NCBI RefSeq assembly: GCF_020382885.2
Contig: NC_058502.1
Span: 7,449,501-7,513,500 of the forward strand
Direction of reading: 5' to 3'
DNA from: Scatophagus argus
Taxonomy: Eukaryota; Chordata; Actinopteri; Scatophagidae
DNA length: 64,000 bases
Shown here piece after piece: positions 36,301 to 47,700 of this stretch. Every line of letters starts with the position of its first letter. Position 1 is the stretch's first letter. The notes beneath the pieces are model-generated. The model was not told the origin of the DNA and did not search any database. It saw only the letters and a program-made list of their open reading frames with translations. The translations under genes were made by a program, and so were the position numbers.

Positions 36301-39300
36301 CTTCTCATCCATCTCTTCGCGGCTGAACTGAAACAGGATGTTATCTCTCTGACATTCCCCCGATGAATAAGACAAACTTGTTGTGGCTATCCTGGATGTT
36401 TCGTCCACAGGCTATACTTTACACTGAAGAAGAAGGCTTCGGCGATGTCGGTGACTGTCAGCCCCTGTGACGTCCCCATCGAATGGAGCTTGGCCGCCCG
36501 CACGCTGAAGGACAAACCCCTGAAGACCCTGCAGTGTGAGTGAACAGCAGGACTCGAACCGTCAGACACCCACTTCAGTCTGAAGATCATCTCTACACCA
36601 GGCTAAGCCCAGATGATCAATCAGATACTATCATCACCACATAACAGATCAGGGTTTAGAAGAGGGCAAAGACTTACTTTCTACATCCTTATGACCGTAA
36701 TTTATAGTAAAGTAGAAAGGAAAATCAAACTAGTAGAATTGCTTGTTTGTCCTTTGAAGGTTTGCAGCCTGGAGGTCGAAGCTGTAATTTATGACTTCTG
36801 TTAGATCTTATTATAGACTGAAAAACTGGCCTTTAAAGTGATAATCTTCAAGTTTCTTTCTTTTTAAGGTAGATAAGACTTATATTACTTCAATCCTCTT
36901 ATCAGCACACTGTACCTATTTCTTTAAGTTCGAAGCACAGAAAAATGCTGTATTTTTCCTAAATGCCACCCACTATCTCTGCCAAGGACAAAGACAGTGA
37001 GTCTGACCATATCTGGTTGTCACATTGTCATAAATTTTTCATGAGGCTTTTGATTTGGGTTTTAAAATCTTATAAAAAAAACACACACACACACACACAC
37101 ACATCAACTGGAAAGGTTTGCCAACTCTTGCTTCAAAGATTGAATAAACAATAAAATAAAACTGCGCTCTTATGCTGCAATATTTTGTACATGGCCAGTC
37201 AGAGAAATCAGATAAACCTTGAAGGATAAAAATAAACTATAGAGCAGCAAAATTACAAAATAGCTGAAAGTTAAAGTCAGGGCAACGAGTGCTGCAAGTA
37301 AATCAAAGCAAATTTCCAACCTAAAACGGGTGCAGATTACTGGATAAGAAAATGTGCCTTGCAGTGTTCTATGAGTACATTTCCAGGTTAACTCAAGTTT
37401 CTGTACATTTTAAAATAAAATTATGAAGTTATAAAATGACGCATGAATCATTCAGACCCTGAGCTGATGTGTCCCCATCGCCAGACTGAATTATTCACTT
37501 TGATTCAGAAACATTTGGTCTCATTTGAGGAGCGATTTCCTATCTTAACAAGGGCTCACAGTGAAGACGAGTGTTTTGGCTTTTTTTTTTCTTTCTTCTT
37601 TTTTTAGTGTTTAATTGGCAGTTGCGTCAGAGTGTGTACTTATAACTCTTTAGGCATGCACAAAAATACTGGTATTTTATTTACTTTGGCACTTTGGAAT
37701 TTCTCTGTATCAACCAGATTCTATGTTCTCACTTGTTTGTTGTGTACGATTTGCAGTGCTTAGGTGTCTTGAATTAGTTGTTGTCCTTTTCTGTTCATTT
37801 ACACTTCTTGTTGCTCACTAAATAGAAACAAAAACCACTTCCCATGCTCCTCAGGATTTTTTTAACACATAGAATTCAATTTATATTTTGACAAGTAAAT
37901 TTGACATTTTGCTTATTTGTTCTTTTTTGCAACATGTTAACTCCATTCTCATCTCTACATGCAAACATGAAAACAGCTAGCCTGGTGTGATGCTACATTA
38001 ATGAATAGCTCATTCTCTATGTTCTTTCTGTGTGTACCTTGCAGGTTTGTAATTATGTTCTTTGTTTTGCCCCACAGGGAGCACCAAAAAGAGTACGCCC
38101 GAGGTGTGGTGGCAAGGCCCCGGGACTGAGGAGAAAAGGCACAGCTTCACAGGCAACACCGTGGACACCTACAGGGGTCCCTCTCACCCCCATGCTTCCA
38201 TCTACATTGTGAGGCTTCGCTCCAAACAGCAGAACACTCGAGCTACCGTGTATCTCCGTGAAGGCTTGGGGACCTCAGGTGCATTCCCTTTGCTCCCAGT
38301 AGACCCTCGAGTCCACACGCTAGGTGTCGGCATGACCAGTGTCACCCTCAGCTGGGTGCCCAGTGCCTCCATAACCAGCCTCCCGAACACACAGAAAAGT
38401 TATGATTACTGCGTCCTCGTCAACTCTCAGCAAAACTACCCCAGCCTCTGTGCTGCGCGAGAGAGCTTGAGGAAAGAAAAAGATCAGAAACAAGAAAAGA
38501 AGGAGGGGAGGAGGAGAGTGACGGCCTGGCCGATTTTGAAAGAGTGGTGGTGGCGGCAGTGGGACTCTTACGCTGAACCCCAGAATGCACCTTCTTCCCT
38601 CACCGATGAGTATGGTGATCTCAAGTGTGTGTGTCAGGGCACAGAGAACGTTTGTACTGTCTCTGAGCTCCTGCCCGACACCCAGTATTACTTTGACGTC
38701 TTTGTGATAGACAAGCTGAATGGGACCAGCATGCCGTACAAGGGGACATTTGCTCGAACGCACGAGGAGGCTCGGGCGGCGATCACCACGCTAAGAGAAG
38801 GGGAGCTGAGGTGGGTGACCTTCAATGACAGAGACTCCAACTCAGAGCAGTTCTTCAGTTTCCGTCCTCGGGGCTTGCAGCAAAGTGGTCTCCTCACCCT
38901 GCAGAGCTGCGGTGGAGGCGAAAAGGTCAAGGTCACGGTGTCCAGTAAAGGTCATGTGCTGACCTCCCAGGCTGTGGGGGGAGATTTAGCCCACATTTGG
39001 CTGCAGGGAAGTCCTTCTTATCTCATCCACTTGGAGAGAGAAGGAATTAGCAAAGGCCATATCTCTGCTGCTACACACCCAGCTCTACCTGGAGGTCTGA
39101 TGGCTTCAGTCAAAATGCAGACCTCCTCAGCCTACCACCGCAGAGAGGTCCCATCTTTGCCATCCACTTTACAGATAAAATCCTTCAACCGGTTGCGCGG
39201 TTGCAACAGTGTCACCCTGGCCTGGATGGGCACAGAGGAAAGAAGCCTATACTGTGTGTACCGAAGGAAGCTTGGAAACAGCGATGCAAAGGATGGAGGA

Positions 39301-40197
39301 GTATCAGCTATGACTGCACCGTGTCTGGGGCCAGAGTCCCGCTCTGACACTGAGAGGGTTCTCTGCAAGTATTTCCAGGAGCTGAATCCTCGACGGGCCG
39401 TCACTACAGCAGTGATCGGGGGCCTGGAGCCAGGAACGGCCTATGTGTTTGATGTCTATCTAATGAGACGCTGGGGGATCCCTATCAAGTACGCCAGCAA
39501 GACGGTGAAGACCAGAAAGGAATGCTGAGCTGCCGCCCTCTACAGGAGGTTTTTAGACTGTCCCTGTCAAGGGGGGAAATGCTTAGGCCATGGACATGCT
39601 GTAAAGACTGACCATGTGAACGAAGCCATTTGACTGTTGTGGAGAGACTGTTACCATACCAAGGAAATATTCCCTATGGAGGAGCAATGGTTTTATCGAA
39701 ACTCCACTTGCGGTATCCATGCAGGTGGATGGAAGGCTGTGAGAAGGATGTGTACACCAGCAAAAGTTGATAACATTTACAGGACAACTCTCGTGCTTTT
39801 GTCATTTTGTTTGTCATTGTTGATCATGATAATGATGTGCCAGTTGTCCAAGTGCTTATTTTGTGTGTGTGAGTACAAAGGACAGATGAGGTTTGTGATG
39901 ATGACAGAAAGTCGATACAAAAACAACAACAGAGACTGTGCCAAATATGCAGCAGAAACAGATGGGGCAGTAATTGGATAACATCTGAGATGGGGGGGTT
40001 GCAGTGTATATCTCCACTGCCGCCTACTGCATATTGTACAGGCTTATAAACACAGATGGGTGCAATCTACAGATGCTTAGTTCAAAGTCAGTGTGTATCT
40101 TTGTGTTCTGCTTTAGCATGAAGCAGTGAAAAAATACTTAGTGACTTGCCTCATTGTCTTTGATGTATTCTTGTGCTGCTTCAAACACACCAATAAA
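30300..40197 (+). CDS. ndnfl: NDNF-like secreted protein (neuron-derived neurotrophic factor family), 583 aa
   Basis: Coding exons are 33636-33811, 36411-36535 and 38078-39528, in total 1752 nt with consistent phases (2, then 1). A non-coding first exon probably ends at 30727. Residues 1-26 are a signal peptide. The N-terminal domain has LPEGKITSVTLPKG and SVTVSPCDVPIEW, close to NDNF. Two fibronectin-III-like regions follow, with PDTQYYFDVFVIDKLNGTSM and KGTFARTHEEA in the middle and CLGPESRSDTERVLCKYF and ASKTVKTRKEC at the end, all family hallmarks. An NGT N-glycosylation site lies where NDNF has one. Human NDNF has 568 residues. NDNF is a secreted glycoprotein acting on neurons and endothelium. 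This copy is diverged and lies in a 10q22-like context, so it is more likely the NDNF paralogue than ndnf itself. A lysine/arginine-rich insert lies at about 38460-38520. A poly(A) signal is at 40192-40197. Confidence 0.88.
30330..30727 (+). promoter_or_regulatory. putative non-coding first exon of the NDNF-like gene with upstream ORF
   Basis: The segment ends in GCTAAGAGAAG followed by GTAAGG, a good donor. Acceptors upstream of the coding ATG lie at 33559 and 33562. A TATA-like CATATAGG lies at about 30320. Within the leader, an 83-codon upstream ORF runs 30425-30676, with further ATGs nearby, and a TCC repeat spans about 30613-30653. This is an inference from splice signals and position only. 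Confidence 0.4.
30613..30653. repeat. TCC trinucleotide repeat
   Basis: A nearly perfect run of TCC with one TTC interruption, in the putative leader of the NDNF-like gene. Confidence 0.85.
30771..30812. repeat. TG microsatellite (21 units)
   Basis: An uninterrupted TG run shortly after the putative donor at 30727. Confidence 0.95.
30885..30930. repeat. TG microsatellite (23 units)
   Basis: A second uninterrupted TG run about 70 bp after the first. Confidence 0.95.
33293..33339. repeat. CA microsatellite (23 units)
   Basis: An uninterrupted CA run about 340 bp upstream of the NDNF-like start codon, within intron 1. Confidence 0.95.
34285..34442. repeat. teleost dispersed repeat in NDNF-like intron 2
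   Basis: The stretch contains GAGTAGAAGTACAAGGTAGC, TACTTAAGTACAAGTGCCTC and TTAGTTACTTTCGACCACTG. From memory these are diverged forms of a very common teleost repeat whose end reads CTTAGTTACTTTCCACCACT. The family name is not assigned. The rest of this intron (33812-36410) is AT-rich with no exon. Confidence 0.55.
36536..38077 (+). other. NDNF-like intron 3
   Basis: AT-rich intron with a short CA run at about 37082-37103 and a T-rich patch near 37580-37606. No exon or repeat family was recognised. Confidence 0.5.
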
Positions 40198-41090
40198 TCC
40201 TTGGTTATCTGTACATTCCTGACTGAGTGATGCAAGTATATAAACTGGAAAAATAGATGAAAATAGAATTTCTTACAACCAAATTGTTTTGAGGTAGCTT
40301 CAATTTTACTGTAAGCGACAAGGCCTTCTGCAGTTCACTGCCATAAGGTTGTGACATTTAATTGTAGTGCGATTAAGTGTGTTTATTTTGGTAACTACAT
40401 AAGGCTGCACAGGAAAGACTCAGGTTGAAATATTACAGGAAAATTTAAATATAGTTTCCGAATGTATTGGCTTTGAAGTAGCCCTGCTGAACCAGGTTTT
40501 AAAGACAAATATGCCCGTTAACTGTCATGTAATTGCTCATTTATATTTACCAAGAAAACTGCATAATACAGATCAAATACTACCTTAGATATCATTACAC
40601 TTTTGGCTGTTTAATTTTGATAAAGTAGTCTAATGTGCTCATTTGGTTACATTCAGTTAATCTTAGGTTTAGGATTGTTATAAACAATGTGATTTTAAAA
40701 TCTGAAACGGAGTCAGGGCTTTGTCTAAAATAAAATAAAGTATACTTATTGGTATTATTATAATTAATATTATTAATTATCAATTAATAATGAATTTAGT
40801 TTTCTAGAGTCTTATATTTAGACCATGCTTTGTTAAACTTTTAAACTTTTTAGGCGAGTATCCATGGTCTAATGGTTAATGTTGACCCCATGAAATTAAC
40901 AGCATATACGACACAACATATTTGCAACAGTTACTATGTTATTTATGTACAAATAAATTATATCTGAAAGAAGGTAAGTGAATTATTAAAATACAAATAA
41001 TAAATAAATGAATACAGTGATGTTTTGAAAGATGTGGAAATCAGAACCAACTGTCATGACAAACGACGGGAACCAATAAGAGGCCGTTTA
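40198..41090. other. intergenic region between the NDNF-like gene and dnajc9
   Basis: AT-rich sequence with no recognisable exon. The last part approaches the dnajc9 promoter. Confidence 0.5.
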
Positions 41091-41295
41091 TGTATGTTAC
41101 GTCAGCGCGTCGCTGCACGTACGGGTGCATCTGACATTCCAGCGCGCCAACTTGATATTGCCAACAAAGGGAAGGCAGAACACAGGACGTTTTTAACTTC
41201 TGCACATTTAATCACAAGTCGTAACTGTAAAAGTGGTTTAGACGTTTGTGAGCAAATACTTTAAGAGCCGGACTGACGTACGTTACCTGGTCAGG
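41091..41295 (+). promoter_or_regulatory. dnajc9 promoter and 5' UTR
   Basis: This short segment has several CG dinucleotides and a TTACGTCA motif at 41097-41104, which fits a CRE/ATF half-palindrome. A CAGCGCGCCAA stretch lies near 41141-41151. The start codon follows at 41296. The motif reading is by eye only. Confidence 0.4.
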
Positions 41296-43549
41296 ATGGG
41301 TTTGCTCGAGCGGTGCCAGGAGCTCTTCAAGACCTCAAACCTGTACGAGGTGTTGGGCATCAAGAAAGACGCAACCGAGGCTGATATCCGGAGGAGCTAT
41401 TACAAAGTGTCGCTGAAGGTCCATCCAGACCGGGCACCTGAGGACCCACTGGCCACAGAGAAGTTTCAGGTTAACTCTCCTGGTTAACTGTCAAACGGCA
41501 CACAGCGAACACAAGCTACGTTTACTAGCTATCTAGCTAACGCTGCTAGCATGAGCCGCTGATGAGTAGTTAGCTAATCCCCCCTGCGCAATTACCAGCT
41601 TCATTCTGATATTGTCATAGAAATGTTGTCATGCGTTTACGCTGTTTGCAGTAGAAGCAAACGATGGTTTCTTCCTGTTATGCTGGCCAAAGCCCAGAAG
41701 AAGGCCTTTGGTGTTATTGTAGCTAGCTAGGTGCAAAATAGTCTTGTCACGTCGGTCCTTTTATTTTGTTGCAGCTGATTTTCCTGTTGCATTGCATACA
41801 AAGATCATAATAATCCTAAGTCTGTTGTCGTCCAGGATCCGCAGTGGATTATCCGTATTAGACACGGATAACATTAAAGTCTTCATCGAGTTTTTAATTT
41901 AACTTCACACTATTGCGATATTATATCATTATTTATTAACTGTATTGTTAATATTATTTACTATTTGTCATCACATATGTATTTTGTCCCATACTACATT
42001 TTCCAAAAACTCAGGTGAGAAACTATGCATAGATGAAATAATCAGATGGAAATGTCTGTTATTTTAGTGTTTCTGCAATTAAATACCTGAAAGACTATTA
42101 TCCCTCATTACATTAATGCCACAATTCTGTAAATCAGATCTGCCTTCTCACTGACTGCAGCATTTCCTATAATGTGCTAAAACAACCAGAGGGAATAGTT
42201 TCCATTATATGAAAGGTATGGCAAAATCTGATTACTGACAGATTTCTAACATCTGTTGATTGTAGCCAACAGTGAAACAATAGTTCAATGCATCATCACC
42301 TCCTGTTATTATATTATTTGACTAAGGTGTGTAATTATTAATAATAGTACATATCATGTATTTCATTAAGGGCTGCAGATGTGTGTACATTTGAGTCTCA
42401 GGTGACCTTTTTTTTCCCAGGTGCTGGGAAAGCTGTATGCGGTGCTGAGCGATAAGGAGCAGAGAGCGGTTTATGATGAACAGGGGGTCGTGGATGAAGA
42501 ATCTGACATCTTGAGTCAAGACCGCTGCTGGGAAGACTACTGGAGACTGCTTTTCCCCAAGGTACTGGACTACAGCAGGTGTTCGCTGATTTGTGTACAT
42601 GTGATGATGTGATGTGTTGATAAAGTCACTTGTATTCCAAGGAATTTAAGGATACATTTTTATTTAAAGGATACATTAGATTGGGATAAAAGTTATGTGT
42701 TATTGCACTGCCATTGTACAGCAAATTAAAGCCAACAACATGAATGTGCTCATGGATAATTTACAACTACTGTATTTGTTACACCATTATGAAATTGCAT
42801 ATTAATTAAAAAAATGTATCCTGTCACAGATTGTCTTTGTCCTGACAACCTACTTGGTATCTCTCCATCCATCTACTAGATTACAGTGCAGGACATCCTG
42901 GAATTTGAGAAGAAATATAAAGGCTCTGACGAGGAGCAGCAGGATGTGATCCAGCTGTATGTGCAGCACCAGGGAGACATGGACGCCATCATGGCCTCAG
43001 TGCTGTGCTGCTCCCAGGAAGATGAGCCCAGGCTGTGCGGCATCATCCAGGCTGCCATCGACAGCGGAGACGTCAAAACATTCCCGGCGTTTACTCGGGA
43101 GAGTGAAAAAAAGAAAAGAGCTCGTAGGAAGAGGGTGAGAAATGTGTTGGTGTCGAAGCCACAAAATCCTCACAGCTCATATTAATTCATTTCATCAAGA
43201 AACACAGGACCAGTCTTTGCTATCCTACAACGTCATCTAATCTCAGTATTGTGATTGCAATCGGTCTTCTAGGCTGATAAAGAGCGACAAGAAGCGGAGG
43301 AAATGCAGAAAGAGATGGGGCTCGATGATCAGGATGACAGTCTTGTGAAGATGCTTCAGGTAACAAATACACAAACGTGTATGAAGTAGACCAGACATTT
43401 GTTTGTGTCTTCTTAATAATCCTGTTTTCTTCTCCCTTATTTTCCAGCAAAGACAGAAGTCCAGAGAGCATAATTTTAACAGTTTCCTGTCTGACCTGGA
43501 AGCAAAATACTCAAAAAAAAGTGGGAAACCCAAAAGAGCAAAAAAGTAA
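41296..43549 (+). CDS. dnajc9: DNAJC9, J-domain histone co-chaperone, 252 aa
   Basis: Five exons: 41296-41469, 42421-42561, 42880-43134, 43273-43359 and 43448-43549, total 759 nt, all phase 0. The J domain spans residues of about 15-80 and holds the HPD motif at residues 43-45 ([10 protein letters not shown]), needed to stimulate HSP70 ATPase. The middle part carries the acidic and helical region typical of DNAJC9 ([20 protein letters not shown]). The end is lysine-rich ([11 protein letters not shown]), fitting a nuclear protein. Human DNAJC9 has 260 residues and is known to bind histones H3-H4 and recruit HSP70. The gene converges on fam149b1, the same pair as on human 10q22. Poly(A) signals lie at 43625-43630 and 43773-43778. 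Confidence 0.96.
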
Positions 43550-43772
43550 GACGCTACAGACTCTGGTTATAGCAGATAAAATGTATATAAATCGAAGCAG
43601 ATATTCTCATTTGTTCAGAGGAAAAATAAAATTGCCTTTTCAGATTTTAAGAGCATTAGAGCACGTGTGAGCAGCCTAACTGCTCCCTTCAGTGTGTCTC
43701 CTCAGAAAACATAATCTGTAGCTTCTTATCTTTTTATCTTTGTTTTTTCTTTGTCAACACTTCACATATACA

Positions 43773-43815
43773 AATAAATTCATATTGATATACATTTGTA
43801 CACAGCTTTTTTATT
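43773..43815. terminator. facing poly(A) signals of dnajc9 and fam149b1
   Basis: A plus-strand AATAAA lies at 43773-43778. A minus-strand AATAAA (TTTATT on the plus strand) lies at 43810-43815. Transcripts of the two convergent genes would end within a few bases of each other or overlap slightly. Confidence 0.45.
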
Positions 43816-44752
43816 CCTTTGTATAAAACAGAATCAAAGAAAATGCATTGAAGAAAAGCTTCAATTTTTTGAGTTTTGTCACCTTTGTAGCATGGCTGTC
43901 TGATATATTTTAATAATGAATAAAAGGAAAACCAACCTTTGTGCAGTAACCCTGATGTTACCTGTCAAAGCATCCCTATATGGCTTTGCTAAGATAATGA
44001 TGGGAAAAAAAGATTTACAAACACAAATTACAGTATATTGTGGAGACAGTGAATTACTTAGTTATTTACATAGTTTCCTGTAACTGCTTCATGTATTCCT
44101 ACATTATCTTGAGGTGTAGGTGTAAAAGCATGTGGGCTGCAGAGATGTTCTGTTCTGCTACCATATTCCCTCTTCTGATTTATGACTTTAATGGGGAGAA
44201 AGGCAACAAAAAAATCTTGCAAGGTGGCATCTTCTGCCCAGTGAGCAACGATATGCAATGAGAGCTTCTCTCTCTTTTTACACAGGGTGGCTGAAAAATT
44301 GTGTTCTTATAAAAGATACAGTACCAAACTCTCTGATGCAGAATCGGAGAGGGGAAAAGTGCTTTTTATCCTCTCTGTCCCTGTCTGGGTGTGGATGTGT
44401 TATTCCCTGCATAGTTATTTACCAGTACAACAACACACCACAGAGGATAATATACAGTACATTCACATAGAAATAGATAGATACAGTATGTACACATTCA
44501 GATCATACATACATACATAGTACAAATGTCTACATGCACAGCTCATACTGTACATGAACATGGATTATTGTCGACAGTCATTTGTGTTTGGCAGCCACGT
44601 AAGCTGATTTCTGATATACAAAAATAGGCTTCTAACAAAAACTTCACCAAAGCAGCATAATATGAAAAACAAAATCTGCTACTTCTGTTTAAAGAAAAAA
44701 TTGGAGTGCTGTATAAAGTGAATGGCTGAAGGGTCCAGAGATTGCAGGGAAA

Positions 44753-47700
44753 CTACAAGCCAGGTCTGCTGGCTTTGGATGAGATGCCTCCCCGGGTGTA
44801 AGACCGAGGTGGGACTGACACAGGCACCAGTGGGGCTATGGGAAAGAGGAAGGATTAAAACCAAAAAACTCAAGTTAATGAACATACAAGTCATCCTATC
44901 AGCAGGTAAATCTTACCTGAGGCCAGCCACTGTAGTCACGTTCACTCATAGTTAATCTGAGAACTGAGTCTGGAAGAGGTTCCTCAGCAGCTTTAATCTA
45001 CTGACCTGGGACTGAGGCCTGAGGCTCTGGCTCCTCTTCGTCTTTGATGGGCGAGTGCCCCAAGGGGTGATGGGAAAATGACTCCAAAAAAGATGAGCTG
45101 CTGATGCCGAGACTGACGCCAGTCACACCGATCCCAAGAGAGTCTGGTGGAATGAATGAATAAACTGATGCATAAGTGAAAGTTAATTGATGTACTACAG
45201 ACTCCATCCTACACAGGCTCAGGGAATGTAGAGTACAAGTACCACAAAACACAAAGATGAAAGGTTGGTGTACAGTATAAGCGATATCACAGGTAAGTGA
45301 TAGATTGTGAATTAGCGAGAATTTACTATTTGATTATAAAAATTCTATCCATACATTGAGCCAACCATAACACTTCTGTATGATTTATAACATCCACCAT
45401 TATATCTAAAAATATAATATTATCCCAATTGAACATGAGATGGGGTGTTGATGAAGCGATAGCTATGTTCATCTGACAGGGCTGTGTGGCCCAAAACATT
45501 TAGGAACCACTGCAGTTTTTTCTGAATTTCTGACCTGTGCCCACAGAGGCTCTGCCTGGCCGTCCCTGTCCAATGTTGTCCAATACTGTGAAGGAGCGAC
45601 GGTACGGAGTGTCCGACTGGGGAGAAAAAAACGGGGGGGTCAAACACAACAAACCCTCTCTAACAGTGAAAATATGCCATAATGCGTATGCAGGAGTCTG
45701 TGATGATGAAGAGCATCTTACCCTGTATGTGTGAGTGGTGTTTGGGCGGGAGAAGACATCCAGTAGGTGGTGACGATCTCTTGGTAATGAACTGCCAGCT
45801 TCATCATTTATAGCACTGTGGGCTCGGCTGGATGGGCCTTTCGGACGCTGATCCCATGGAATAAATGGACAAATACAGTTAGTTTAAGGAATTTGAATGC
45901 ATTTAATAAATGCTAAAGTACTATTATCTTTAGGTTGTCTACTTTATGTTAGGTTTTGGTGTTAAAACATATTATCTGCTTAGTAAAACTTTCACTTAAT
46001 CTGTGTTTCTGTTCATGTGCTGTCATGAGTTTTCATGGTGAGCGTAGTTGTGTTTCACAGGTGTTGTACAGTACCTGTGCAGGTTTGGCCTGCTGTCCCG
46101 AGTGAGATGACTCTGGGTCTCCAGTGCTGATCGGGGGAAGGAGTGTGTTCCTGCTCAGAGGCAACAGCGGAGACGTCAGGCGGTCGCTAGCTGTGGGTCT
46201 GAAGAGGAAGACACAAATACATTGTTCTATATGGCACTAACATACACTTATCTCTGAAAAGACTGTGGGAGTTGTGAAATCTCACAGCTTAAGCGTTAGG
46301 ATGAAAGTCAAAGTTATAATTTTACTTATTGTGATGGCGTAGATTCTGTTTTAAATAAAGAACAAATCTGATGTGTAGATAATGTTTGATCTAAAGGGCT
46401 GTAAAGAATCAGTGCAATAGAAGACCAAATTTAATGACCAGGATGCTAAGATGACAGCACCGTGATATTGAAAAAGTAGTTTGACACTCTGGGAAAAGTG
46501 CTCAGTCACTTTCTTGCGTTATCAATACCACACATATCTGTCTGTAAATATGATGCTGGAGCCTGGACATATATGATCAGCTAACCACGAAGACTGGAAG
46601 TAGTGAAACAGCAAGCTGCACAAAAAATGAAGAGCAAACAAAGTAGTTTTACTGATGCTTATGTGCTGGACTATTTCTAAAAAGTAAAATCCACAAACAT
46701 GTTATTCCTACTGAGTTTACCATTAAATATTAAGATATAGTAGTTGCTGAATTTTGCAGCAGAACTGACAATCCACCTGTCAGAAAAAGTGGCACATTTA
46801 ACACTATTACTCTTCTCTTTCACTCGCGGTTCATGACAAGTTCACCTGTGAAGCTGCTTTCACAAATGAATTATTCTGCTGCAGAGAGCCAAAAGGCATA
46901 AGTTGAAAGGAAGTATGTTTTCAAAGTCATCTTACTCTGCTTCTGCACAACCTCAGACACCCTAAGGGAGAATAAGAGACTAAAAGTATAGATAGGAGCT
47001 TGGGTGGGGCTGGTGGTGCTCCCACGACGCCAAGACTCACAGACGTGTCCCTCGGATGACCTCGTCCATGGATCCCACAGCGCTGGACTGACTCAGGCTG
47101 GGAACCAGTGGCAGGAGAGTCCGGGGAGGAGGGTTTCTGCGTCGGGCAGACTGTGGAGGGCGGGACAGCGAAGAAGAGCTCTGGTCCAGGGTTCGGCGAG
47201 GCCGAGGTTTGTTGGAAGGGACCACACTGGAACCTGGTCTGTGACACAGACGCTCTTCTGGCTCCCTGTATGGGAAGGAGAGAGCAGAGCACAATCCATG
47301 AATGGTGCATTTCAACCTGCAGCCAGCCGGCCGTGCAGCGCACCCTGCCAAACAAGGTGTTAAGACGAGGGACGAAAACATGGCACGAATGAGGCGATGT
47401 CCCTCTTGTGTTGCAAAGTATGTTCACCTGTAAATGGAAAACAAGGACTACAGGACACCTGTTCATTCCCATTCAAATATTAAAATCACATATCAAAAAT
47501 ATACAAATGTGTAACGGACGTGTCATCGATGTTGATTTCATTTTTCCATTTTGGCACCAGTTGGTTAAAAAGTAACATGCGTCCCTACTGGTTTCTGTCC
47601 AGCACGCCCAGGTTCCTCTGCTGCAGGGGGATGCTGTGGATCACGATGAGGTCGTTCAGGTTGTGCGAGGTCGCTGCAGCTCCAACCGGAACCCTCCCAG

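Noticed and set aside
46927-47472. 181-codon minus-strand ORF
   Set aside because: It reads a different frame over fam149b1 exon 47265-47041 and runs through its introns. The spliced frame matches the known protein.
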